Assembly (NCBI GenBank): GCA_000331325.2
Contig: CM003428.1
Location: forward strand, 248,001-312,000
From: Crithidia fasciculata
Taxonomy: Eukaryota > Euglenozoa > Kinetoplastea > Trypanosomatida > Trypanosomatidae
Direction of reading: 5' to 3'
Length of the DNA: 64,000 bases
Under the pieces are notes generated by a model. The model was not told the origin of the DNA. It did no database searches and saw nothing but the letters and a program-made list of their open reading frames with translations. Positions 19,885-30,000 of the stretch are shown here, in pieces (positions within the stretch are counted from its first letter, which is position 1; each line of letters starts with the position of its first letter). Both the position numbers and the translations under genes were made by a program.

Positions 19885-22800
19885 ATGGCCTTCTGCTGCT
19901 GTGGTACTGGTGGGACGGCGAGCGTGACGGCCAAGAACACGAACCAGCTGCGCCACCTGGAGATGATCGGCATCTCTCGCGGGCCGAGTCCCCGACTGCG
20001 CCGCACGGAGGTGCAGATCCCTGTCACCCTCAACGTCTACAGCCTGCTGGAGAGCAACAAGAAGCTGTCCAAGATGGGCATGGGTGTCTTCCACACCGGC
20101 GTCGTGGTGTACGGCATTGAGTGGGGCTACGGCGAAGTCGTCGAGAACCCGAACGCGTCGGGCCTCTTCTGTGTTCACCCGGGGCAGGCCGCCGGCACTC
20201 TGCACCGCACCCTCCGCATCGGCTACACCACCCGCTCTCCCATGCAGGTGGACACCATCCTGCACCGCCTCGAGAACGAGTGGCGCAGCTGCGAGTACCA
20301 CATTCTGCACCACAACTGCAACCACTTCGCGCAGGCCTTCTGCGACCTGCTCTCGACAACGGAGAAGCTGCGGGTGCCGTCGTGGTGCAACCGCGCCGCG
20401 CGTGTCGGCGACCGCGTTATCCCACGCAAGCTCGCGACGAAGGTGCAGCACATGATGGACGACGAGCCGCCCAAAGCGGTGGCGCCGACGCCCTTCTGCA
20501 ACATCAACGAGGTGCCGCTGTCTGTTGTGCCGCGGGAGTGGTACCTGCACCCCAGCGTCTTCCAGCCCATGCGCTACACCGGCAGCAGCCGCGCCGACTC
20601 CCTGCAGTCGCGGGACAACGTGGCGGCGGCAGCGGCGGCGGCGGCCTCTGCGGGCAACGGCGATGCGGCGACCGCGCCGGCTGCCGCGACGAGCTATAAC
20701 GGCGGTGGCGGCTCGCACTACACGGTGGAGTACGACATCTTGCCCCCGCCAGGCTACGAGGTGGCGGACGTCAGCAGCCCCTATCCGCCGCTAATGCACC
20801 GAGAGGTGTACCTGGCAACCGACGAGAACGGCAGCATCTCCCGCATGACGGCCATCGAGGAGCAGCCCTCCGTCACCCGCTCCACGCGCGTCGATTCGAC
20901 ACGCAAGTCGACGCGATCGCACCGCGCCGCCAAGTCGACGCCGGGCCACAGCCCTGCACCGCCTCCGCTCGGCAGCACCGGGGCGAGTGGCGGCAACGAC
21001 CGCATCACCGTCCTGCCCCGCGTTCGAGCCTCTGCGAGCCATGCGCAAAGTGTTGCCCCTACCGGGTCGCCGCAGGCGTCGGTGGTCGACACGGAGACGG
21101 AGAGTGTGCTGCACAGCGAGAGCAGCGACGACTTCCTCGTGGACACTACCCGCCGCGCCGCCACGATCACGGCAGAGGCGGCGCGGCTGTTGTCTGCGTC
21201 TCTGGATGGCAGCCAGCACGGCAAGCAGAGGCGCATCACGCCGCGGGAAGAGGAGGGCTTCTCGGAGAAGCCGCTCTACACGATGCGGGAGACCTCACTT
21301 CACTCGACCAGCCTCAGCGCGTCGCAGCGCAGCTTCACCGGTGCCGGGCACATGGAGGTGGAGCGGCCGCCGCTCGTCCTGCACCGGCAGGCGCAGCCCG
21401 TTGGCTGCATCACAGCCCTCCCCGCCGCGACGCCGTCCGCGCCGGTCGTCGAGAAGGACGAGAAGAGTGGGAAAGGGCGACGCGAGAGCGCCACGCACGA
21501 CCGCCGTCACAGTTCGCAGCGCGCGAGCACCGTCGCCACCAGCGTTACGCACGCGTCGGTCAGCGACAGCGACAGCGAGGCGAGTCTGCACGCCGGCGCT
21601 GCAGCTGCTGCTGCTGCTGCTACGGACACGAGCAAGCTGAAGCGTGGGAAGGACGGCGCGGCGAGGCGGCACAGTGAGACGAAGCGGCTCGCCGACTTCA
21701 CCGAGATTGTGGCGGTGCCACATGACAACCCAACGGATGTGTCCGTCAACACCTCCCCCACCGCCCCGGACGGCAAGAAGAAGAGCACGGCGTGGGTGAA
21801 GCTCTTCAAGGGCCGCTCCTCCACCACAAGTAGCGAGGTGGCAAAGAAGGGGAAGAAGTATTTGTCCACGCCGCCGCGCAGCGACGTCGGCTCGCACACG
21901 GACGGCGACAACATCCCTGACACGGTCTCCGAGACATCCTCTTTTCCGGCCTCCTTGGGGACTTCGGCGGTGCAGCCACGGCGTCAGCAACCAGCAGCGG
22001 CAGCAGCAGTCCCGACTACCCCTCCGCCGCAGCGAGCCCCCGCCATCGTGGCCACCGGAGCGGAGGCCGTCACATCCGCAGCGTCCGGCGACCACACACC
22101 GACAGCGATGGAGGTGGAGTCGGTGTCGGACACCGGCCTCGACATGCACGGCATGAAGGACACCACGACGGTATTCGTGCCGCCGTCGCCAACGCTGCCG
22201 GCGCTGCCCCGCCCTCCCTCTGTGCTTCAGCGGCGGAGCGAGGACGCACCAGCGCTCTTCAGCGGACCGGCTACGCCGACTGCCTCGGTGGAGAGCAGAC
22301 GCTCGCCCAGGCTTGGCGCGCCGACCAGTCCGCAGATGTGTCAGGTCTCCAACCCCAGCAGTGCGTCGGAGCTGCACCTGCAGCCACTGCCGCGCCGTCT
22401 CTCCGAGAGTGCGGTGGCGCTGCCCGTCGTCGGCGGAGCTGCGGATGTGCCGCAGTCGCCCGGTGCCGCCAGCTTGCCAGAGTGCGCGGCACTCGTTGAC
22501 GACAGCCCAGCGCAGCGCAGCAGCACGCATGCCGCTACGCCAGAGCGGGTGCTGCTGCCCACCACCGACGGCGCGGCGACCACTAGCGCTTCGCCTGCTA
22601 CGGCGCGCCGGCGGACGCACCGCGCCGGCTCATCATCCCTGCGAGACAGTCTCACGCCGCCACCGTCCCTGCAGCACGTGCAGCCTCCGGAGCGGTCGCG
22701 GACGCCCATCCCGTCGTCGCGCAAGCGCCTCGCCAGGCACAGTCAGCACGCCTCCTCGAGCCTGCTTCTGGACTTTGGCGGCGACGTGATAGAGTCGCCG

Positions 22801-23127
22801 GCACCGCGCATGTCAAGCCTCTCCAGCACCTCGCAGGTCTATGCCTCCGCGCCGCCGCACCGCAGCAGCAGCCGCGCTGGGGGAGAAGTAGGCACGCCAC
22901 TCTCGCCCGACCGAATTGCCCACACGCCGATGGCGCCGTTTCCGCGACGGCCCTCGCTGCTGTCGCGTGAACGGGCGTCCGTGTCGAGTGTGAAAAGTAT
23001 CCCGCTGACACCAGAACACAGCCGGAGTGCACTCGCCGCACAGCGCAGCCTGACACTGGAGGTGAAGGAAACACCGCCCAAGTCGCCCTCGCCAGCCGAC
23101 AGCAGAACCACATTTGATGAAGTGTAA
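19885..23127 (+). CDS. PPPDE/DeSI-like thiol peptidase with long disordered tail
   Basis: The protein is 1,080 aa. The first in-frame ATG is 19885; the frame upstream opens with GTG. Residues ~45-185 match the PPPDE (DeSI) papain-like fold: VTLNVYSLL, GVFHTGVVVYGIEWGYG with catalytic H70, GRT-like turns, and LHHNCNHFAQAFCDLL with catalytic C145. DeSI proteins remove SUMO or ubiquitin, and some act as thioesterases, so deconjugation is inferred. The N terminus MAFCCC has three adjacent cysteines that could be palmitoylated, suggesting a membrane link. The remaining ~880 residues are Ser/Pro/Ala-rich and disordered, with many SP and RSxS sites likely to be phosphorylated. Typical DeSI proteins are only 150-200 aa, so this tail is very large. 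Confidence 0.82.
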   Translation: MAFCCCGTGGTASVTAKNTNQLRHLEMIGISRGPSPRLRRTEVQIPVTLNVYSLLESNKKLSKMGMGVFHTGVVVYGIEWGYGEVVENPNASGLFCVHPGQAAGTLHRTLRIGYTTRSPMQVDTILHRLENEWRSCEYHILHHNCNHFAQAFCDLLSTTEKLRVPSWCNRAARVGDRVIPRKLATKVQHMMDDEPPKAVAPTPFCNINEVPLSVVPREWYLHPSVFQPMRYTGSSRADSLQSRDNVAAAAAAAASAGNGDAATAPAAATSYNGGGGSHYTVEYDILPPPGYEVADVSSPYPPLMHREVYLATDENGSISRMTAIEEQPSVTRSTRVDSTRKSTRSHRAAKSTPGHSPAPPPLGSTGASGGNDRITVLPRVRASASHAQSVAPTGSPQASVVDTETESVLHSESSDDFLVDTTRRAATITAEAARLLSASLDGSQHGKQRRITPREEEGFSEKPLYTMRETSLHSTSLSASQRSFTGAGHMEVERPPLVLHRQAQPVGCITALPAATPSAPVVEKDEKSGKGRRESATHDRRHSSQRASTVATSVTHASVSDSDSEASLHAGAAAAAAAATDTSKLKRGKDGAARRHSETKRLADFTEIVAVPHDNPTDVSVNTSPTAPDGKKKSTAWVKLFKGRSSTTSSEVAKKGKKYLSTPPRSDVGSHTDGDNIPDTVSETSSFPASLGTSAVQPRRQQPAAAAAVPTTPPPQRAPAIVATGAEAVTSAASGDHTPTAMEVESVSDTGLDMHGMKDTTTVFVPPSPTLPALPRPPSVLQRRSEDAPALFSGPATPTASVESRRSPRLGAPTSPQMCQVSNPSSASELHLQPLPRRLSESAVALPVVGGAADVPQSPGAASLPECAALVDDSPAQRSSTHAATPERVLLPTTDGAATTSASPATARRRTHRAGSSSLRDSLTPPPSLQHVQPPERSRTPIPSSRKRLARHSQHASSSLLLDFGGDVIESPAPRMSSLSSTSQVYASAPPHRSSSRAGGEVGTPLSPDRIAHTPMAPFPRRPSLLSRERASVSSVKSIPLTPEHSRSALAAQRSLTLEVKETPPKSPSPADSRTTFDEV

Positions 23128-24199
23128 ACCTGAATTCGTTGTTTTTGTTTTTTTTATTTCTCTCTTTAATATGAGTTGACACTGCTTTGTTGCACTCCCA
23201 GAGAGATCATGTGTGCAACTTGCTCCTTTAATTCTTCTTTTCGACGGCTTTTCGTATCTCTTCTCGTTTTTTTTTTTCCGGTGGACCCATTGATCAGTTT
23301 ACGATACGGGTGCCCTTTTCGCATCTTTTCCCTTTTTTTTTTCTCTTTTCCGTATGTGAGAAACCAAATCTGTTTGCTTATGGCTTTTTTTCGCGCGTGT
23401 GTGTTTTTGTACTTCTCTGTATGCCAGAAAAACAAGAACGATGAGCTGAACACGAAATTACACGAGACAGAGCCTCCCTTTCCCCTCGTAATCCGGCAGC
23501 CCCCGAAGCGCAGCATCCACTACTCATGTCAAGTGCTCCCTTTTTATGAACTTTGCAAAAACAAAAATACTACCTATTTCTACCCTCCAACCTCTTCGTC
23601 GCCTAACGTTTTCCTCGCCCTCTCGTCTTTTTTCTGTCTGTCCACGGCATTTTTCTCTTGGGTGGGTTAAGAAGCTGCCTTCCTCCTCGGTCTAGCCCAT
23701 TTCGCTAGGGTATCTGAATAAGCCCAAAGAAACAATGGGCCAAACATTAATTCCCCCCCACCTTTTTCCCCCCTATTCCCAAAAGCAGAGGAAACAGCAA
23801 CGGCAGGCACACGAAAACAAAAACAATTCTGACTTTGCAAAACGTTTTTTTATTATTTTGAGGTAAAAAAGATTGTCCTCCGCCTTCTCACTTCATAGGA
23901 TACGTAAAAAAAAGACATTCTTGCGAATCTGCTTTCAGCAAATGTGTGCCAATCTCCAGCGGCAGATAAAAAAATAAAAACTTATTTACAGCAGCATCGT
24001 GCTTTTCCTTAAAAAATGTCGGCAAATTCTGCAGTGCTGCATGCGTTCCTCTTTGCTTCAATTCCCGTCACACTTCCTGTATTTCTTCTCCGCCTTTAAT
24101 TTGGTCCATCAATTTCAAGTCACAGAAAAGTACCTTACGAAAGTCCGTCACCTTACATCATCCCAGAAAGAACGAACCAAAAACACATATATATTTATC
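23128..24199. other. Intergenic spacer, start of lower-GC region
   Basis: No gene is seen. T runs are at 23136-23160, 23262-23278 and 23332-23346, a C-rich block at 23750-23785, and AT-rich DNA at 23840-23990. The sequence at 24045-24119 is pyrimidine-rich and ends in AAG at 24117-24119, a candidate acceptor for the next gene. Confidence 0.6.
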
Positions 24200-26464
24200 A
24201 TGTGGAAAAGTTCTCTTGTCGAAATTGCAAAGCGCGCAAGGAAGACTTCTGCACCTCCCGCGCTCCAGAGCGTAGTGAAAAATGTTGTCGCCGACAGTCA
24301 GGTACCGCAGGTAGCAGCTCTGCATCAGGCAGGAGCAATCTTTTCGCAGACGTCCGAAGCCTTGGTCGCCTCTCAAGCTGACTTCCAGACGACTTTGCGG
24401 AGCAGCATTTTGCAATCTTCCCTTACCAGCGCAGAGCCCCTTCTTCGCGCTGCTGACGACACCAACACTCTGCTTCAGCAAGCGCAAAAGCTGCCGTTTT
24501 TGTATGCACAAGAAGCATTTTGCGCCCTCGTGAAGGCCGGTGAAATACAGCTCGCCATTCAGCTCGTCTCCTTTTGGCAATTCAAAAGGCCAAAAAGTCT
24601 CAAGTCCTCGCGCCGCAACGCCAAAAAAGAGCTGCTTTCAACGATCCAAACATTAGAGGCTCTGCGAGATGTCACCACGTTGAAGGCTCTCATTAGCCTC
24701 CTCAGCGACTCATTGAAGGAACAAGTCTTTGCAGAAAATAAGACTTTCACTGCAGTAGCACTTACACATGTCTCGTCTGGCCCGCCGCGCATGCAAAACC
24801 GGCTCTTTTCCCTACTGGGAGTTGCAGAGACGTCCCACGTTCTCACTTCCGCTGTCGAGGCTGCGTTTCGCATGGGAAAGGGAGACGGCTTATCAGTGTT
24901 CGAGAAGGTTCTCCTAGCCGATCAGTGTGCGAGCTGTGCGCGGAGCGCAAACACACCAAAAGGCACACCGCACCTTCCTTTCCCACTTTACTGCCACCTT
25001 CAGTCGTTGCAGGCAGAAGAAAAACTCGACGCAGACTTTATCCGCCAAGTTTGTCCCGAACTAACGGCGAAACTAGTACATCCATCTCACTACTGCACAC
25101 TTGATTTCCTCGCGCTGACGACTGGGGAGGCACGGTATATCGCGGACAACTGGAAAACTCGAGAGGCTTTCAGCTCTCTGTCCTCAGCATCAACCGCAGA
25201 AGCTACTGCGTGGCAGCGGCTGCTACGTTGTGCTCTCCCCCAGTCGCCAGCTCTGCAGAGTGTGGAGGAAAATATCTTACTGCTCTCGCTGCAGACCCGC
25301 AAAAGCGCGCAGGTGCCGTCAACAGATGAGCAAACGAGGATAAAACTGACTTCCTCCGTTAATCGGCTTTTGCGGAGTCCCGAAAACCCTGTTCGCCGAT
25401 TCGTGGCATTGACGCTGCTGAAAAACAGAAACCTTGTCGCTGCTCTAAAAATATCTCCCGTTAAAGTTGCATCCGTCTACGCAGGGTCTTTCTACTCAAA
25501 AGGAAGCGTCGACCCCGCGTTGTGCACATTGTGTGGCATCGTGGCGCGGCGGCTCAGTCGGAAAGGTTGCCATCAAGAAGCCGCACGTCTTTTATGGAAT
25601 CACCTTTCGGTAGATTGTCCCGCAACCCGAAGGTTCTTCCGCGCAAATCCCGGTGCTGTAGACTTCGCGGTGCTCTCTATGAGCGTTGCCATGCGTGACG
25701 CTTGTGATAATGGAGGTGGGCAAAAGTGGATGGGCTACAGGTCGCTTGCGCTGCTCACTCACGCCGCGTTGTCCAGCGACAGGCTTACGGTACTTCATTG
25801 CGTGCCAGTATGCGTCCACGCTATGGAGTGCGGTGTGCCGTTCGCGGCGATCAACGGCGCGCTTGCAGGAATCTTTCACGATGATCCTACGCTGGGGAAA
25901 TGGGCGTTAAACTTGGTGCGCCTCTGCTCTCTAACGGAAACTGTCCCTCTGCGACTCCAACAAACAAATTGCGGGATTGCATCTGAGTTTCGAAGGCTTT
26001 TGTCGAATCTGTGCGGAGCCAACGGCGTGCCACAAGGGGAACCACTCATTCGCAGTGCCTCTCGCAGCAAGCAGCTGGTGTTGTGGGGATGTATCAACGA
26101 CACCACTACCAATCCGCGTCTAAATGCCCTGATGCTCGCCACTTTTCTATGTGAGTCCGCACGGGACGCGATATTGAACTGCTCCTTTTTGGAAAAGTCG
26201 ACAGGCAGTGTAACTCATGGAGACGAAAAGGGAAAGCTGCCACCTACCGCGGAGGACGTTTGGAACTGGGAGGTGGCGGCATCCGTGGCTTCCAACTGCA
26301 CGTCGCCAGAAAACTATCAAGCGTTTCTCAAGTGTTTGAGGCAACGGAACCCGAAGCTTGTCCAAAGGCGTCCGATGGACCTTGATTGCGTATCCGCATT
26401 ACTGTTTAGTGAAATGGACGGTCACGACTCGCTTTCATCAAAACAAATAATCACAGAGAAGTAA
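24200..26464 (+). CDS. Unrecognised helical protein, probably mitochondrial
   Basis: The chosen start gives 754 aa. The frame is open upstream, with an in-frame ATG at 24041, but the stretch between is UTR-like and a pyrimidine tract with AG at 24118-24119 lies inside it, so 24200 is preferred. I do not recognise the family. The first ~30 residues (MWKSSLVEIAKRARKTSAPP and on) are basic with one acid, like a mitochondrial presequence. The rest is mainly helical, with segments such as LVKAGEIQLAIQLVSFW and SRKGCHQEAARLLWNHL that resemble TPR or PPR helices. A role in kinetoplast RNA or the mitoribosome would be a guess. Codon use is much less GC-biased than in neighbouring genes; sampled lines are 52-55% GC against ~73% in the gene before. 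Confidence 0.75.
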   Translation: MWKSSLVEIAKRARKTSAPPALQSVVKNVVADSQVPQVAALHQAGAIFSQTSEALVASQADFQTTLRSSILQSSLTSAEPLLRAADDTNTLLQQAQKLPFLYAQEAFCALVKAGEIQLAIQLVSFWQFKRPKSLKSSRRNAKKELLSTIQTLEALRDVTTLKALISLLSDSLKEQVFAENKTFTAVALTHVSSGPPRMQNRLFSLLGVAETSHVLTSAVEAAFRMGKGDGLSVFEKVLLADQCASCARSANTPKGTPHLPFPLYCHLQSLQAEEKLDADFIRQVCPELTAKLVHPSHYCTLDFLALTTGEARYIADNWKTREAFSSLSSASTAEATAWQRLLRCALPQSPALQSVEENILLLSLQTRKSAQVPSTDEQTRIKLTSSVNRLLRSPENPVRRFVALTLLKNRNLVAALKISPVKVASVYAGSFYSKGSVDPALCTLCGIVARRLSRKGCHQEAARLLWNHLSVDCPATRRFFRANPGAVDFAVLSMSVAMRDACDNGGGQKWMGYRSLALLTHAALSSDRLTVLHCVPVCVHAMECGVPFAAINGALAGIFHDDPTLGKWALNLVRLCSLTETVPLRLQQTNCGIASEFRRLLSNLCGANGVPQGEPLIRSASRSKQLVLWGCINDTTTNPRLNALMLATFLCESARDAILNCSFLEKSTGSVTHGDEKGKLPPTAEDVWNWEVAASVASNCTSPENYQAFLKCLRQRNPKLVQRRPMDLDCVSALLFSEMDGHDSLSSKQIITEK

Positions 26465-27093
26465 CTGGCGAAGTTTTTGTTTTTAGTGTTATTTATTTTG
26501 AAGTAATAATTCTTGGAGTGCTTATCAGCTCTTGTGGTTGAAGAGAAAAAATGTTTTTAAACTTGTTTCCTCTGCTTTTCTTTTTTCTGCATCAATTTGC
26601 TTTTTCTGGTAAACTTCTGGAATAATTTTATAGCGTAGGCATGTCGTAACCATTTTACAAGAGAGAAAAAAAAGAAAGGAATTGAAAGCGACGGTTACGT
26701 TGCGAATCCAAAGCTGAGAAGCGGCGGGCAGTGAAGTACAGAATTAAAAATTCTGTGATTTAGATATTTCTGCTGAAGATATGCTATCCAGGACTGTTGT
26801 CTTTTAAGTGGCGTCGATGACCGCAAAGAGGAGAATTGTCGCTTTGAGGCAAAGGTCCACCATCTTTTCTGGAGCCTCTGGCTAGAGAATATTATGCACT
26901 TTTCTAAAAACTCTCTTCTCTTCAGAAACTCTCTTCTCTTTTTTTTCTAATTTTTTTTTTCGGCTGGAAAACAACATTTTTTATTTCTCAAAAGGCTGCC
27001 AACCTTTTTTATTATTATTTTTATTTTCTCATTACCGCACATATATGATTTGAAGACTGAGTGTAAATAAACTCAACCTTTTCCTTTTATTTA
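26465..27093. other. AT-rich intergenic spacer
   Basis: The most AT-rich spacer of the window. T and A/T runs are dense at 26930-27090, with TTATTATTATTTTTATTTTC near 27008. No gene is seen. Confidence 0.6.
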
Positions 27094-30000
27094 ATGCTGT
27101 CGTCAGAGTTACCACCCACATCGAATTCCGGTAGCTTTCCCTTTGAGGTATGTAATCTTCTACTAGGAAAGGGCGGTAGCGGCCAGGTGTTTCTGGGCCG
27201 CGTTAGCAACTCCGAGCGATATGTAGCAATCAAGAAGCGCTACGGCAAATTAGATCGCGCTGCAGACAAAGCGCGCGCCATTTCGTCAAAAGACACAGCG
27301 GCGCCAGAGGAATCAAGCCCGTCGGTGACGCGAGGGCCCCACAGTCCTTTTTTCTACAGCGCAGTAGGACGCGGAGCATTTCCTGGAGAGACAAGCTCGA
27401 TGTTTCCTACCGAATATGGCGACGGCTGCGCTCTTTCCCAACGGCGCGAGCTAGACCTGGGTGAAGAGAGCGTGACGCAGGTTGCGGCCTTTTCGCAGCA
27501 GGGCAGCAAGCAGTTTTTGGACCTTCACAACGAGGACGCGGTTGCCGAGCCGTTTAAGTCGAGCCTGCTGCTGGACGAGGTGTCGATCATGGAGCACCTC
27601 GGCCCGCACCCGCAGCTTGTGAGATTAATGGGCAGCCACACGACATCGCGCTCTGTGAGTTTCTTCGCCATGGAGCTGATGGACAGCGACGTTGCGAGAG
27701 AGCTGAAAGAGCAGAACTCTTCATTTCGCAATGAGAATGTCTGCTTGATGACAGTCTTTTCGGTTCTCAAGGCACTTGCGTACATGCACGAGTGCGGGGT
27801 AGTTCACCGCGACGTAAAGCCCGGCAACATTCTCCTTAAACGCCTTTCGAACGCAGAGGACTGGCCGTGTGTGAAGTTCCCTTTGTCGCCGAACTCAGCC
27901 GGATCCACATTGCCCGCGGCTGACAACTCACTTGCCTCACAAGAGATTGCGCCTTCGTTTGTCAAGGCCGCACTGGGAGACTTTAGCGCAGCACACGGAG
28001 TAGCAAGCATCAGCGACGTGACATTCTCTGACACGCGCGGAACCCTCCACTACAAGGCGCCAGAGCAGCTGCTGGGCAGGCGAGGGTCTGTCTCAGAGAA
28101 CGTGACTGCGGTCGATATGTGGGGTCTCGGTTGCACTGTGTTTGAGATGGTCACCGGCCACCGTCCCTTCCCGGGTAGCAGTGAGCTGCAAGTGCTGATG
28201 AGTATTCTGGATTTGATGGGGAGCGATATTCAGTCGTTTCCGTCATCGAGGAAGCCTCCGAGTCTCTTTGCAGCCTTGCACGTGTCGGAACCGTTTAGCG
28301 ATTTACTCCAGCGGCTTCTGAGCCTCGACGCGTCTCAACGACCCTCTGCCAAGGAGGCTTTGCAGCACCCAGTTTTCGACGCCGTCCGCAAGGCAGAGGA
28401 GTGCGCTGGTATATTGCAAAGCGCGGCGGTTGAAGAAGCCCACTCCCACATCCTCGGAATACCGCTGGTTCTCAAGTACACCCCGTTTGCGATGGTCCCG
28501 CAACTCCGTTTTTCGCGCATCTCACGCACCCCGCCAAAAATATCCTCAACCAATCCAGAGCAAAGTGTCGAGGCGGCAGCAATACTTTTCACCGCTGGCG
28601 CAGCGCAAACAAACTCTCAAAACCAAGCTACCGCTTGTCCGCCTTTCACTCAGCATACGCAGACGGACTTGCCGCATGCACAAAATACCTTTCATGACGC
28701 ACATGGAACTCTGAATACGGATAAGCTGCTGCACTCGAACGAAGAAGCGACAGAGGCGCTGCGGGTTGTCGATGCCGAAGGTGCACAGCACCGCAGCCCA
28801 GACACGACGGCCATGTCATTTATGAGCGAAAGCTCGTACCTGCACTGGAGCGAAATACGCCCGATGGAGCAGCCGGGACCCCACCCTCCACTGTCGCAGC
28901 AACACCCTCAAAATGCTGACCAGAGCACGAGCGGTCGCGGAGCCGGCTCGTTTGGGGCGAACAGCGGCGGCACGCCGTCGTCGTCGATGTGCTGCAGACC
29001 GCCCCACCGGCTTCAATTTTCGGAGACGTCGCTACGCCCGTCTGCCTTGCTGCATCGCAATACCGTTGCTCGCGCGCTCAACATCAGCGACTCTAGTGTC
29101 AAGGTCGCGCGAACGGAGCGCAGTGCCTCTCACTGCGACTTCGATCTGAGTCCCGTAGCTGCAACGCAGCTCTTCGGCGCCGACGCTGACTTCAGCTCAT
29201 GCATCGTTCCCCACGCCGGGTTCCCCGCCATTCCGCGTCCCTCAGTGCCGGTGCTGCAGCTCAAGAGCGGGAGCACGTTTACCGCGAGCAACTTGCGCGC
29301 AAACTCCAGCTTCGAGCGCGACGGCGCGTGTGCGTTTGCCGGCGCCGTGACCGCCACCTCAGCCACTGCTGTGCCGCCGCGCACCACGGCTGCCCTCGCG
29401 ATGAGCAGCGGCTCGTTCAGCACCCCTCGCGAGAGTGCGCTGTTGCAAACCACCGCCTACGCCGGCCGTGCCCTCTGCTTCTCGGAGGAGACGGACCGTA
29501 TTGCACGACGCAGCAACGGGTCCTGTGTGAGCCAGCCGAGCTGCCTGAACTCGCTCTTGACTTCACCCGCCCCGCGCAGCCGCGTCCACGAGGGGTCGTC
29601 ACCGCACCCGTCGCCGATCCGACCGGTCGGAATTGCGGCGCGCTCGCCGTCGGGGGTGCCTTTGGTGGAGCGCAGCGGCCTGTCGTCTGACGACTCCTGC
29701 GTGGGACTAAGGTGGGCGACGCTGGGCCTTGACACAGCAGCAGCGAGCAGCACCACTGCAAGCACCGGCGTGTGTGCGGCGACGGCAGAGCCACGCCTCC
29801 CGCAGCCGAAGAACGCGGCCCCGCTGCTCTCCGCGGCGCATGTGGAACCGCCGCCAAACTGCTGCGGGTGTGTTGCCGGCGTGTCGACGTCGCCGATAAC
29901 CGATTCGCCACAGGTGCGCCGGCGTGTGCTGTGCGCCGCTGCGCGAGATTCCACGAAGGCGCTCCTCGTTGTGCCTCCCTCGTCTACCATCGCAGGCACG

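Noticed and set aside
23999-24199. N-terminal extension of the helical protein, including an ATG at 24041
   Set aside because: A pyrimidine tract with AG at 24118-24119 lies within it, and the peptide is UTR-like. It remains a weaker alternative start.
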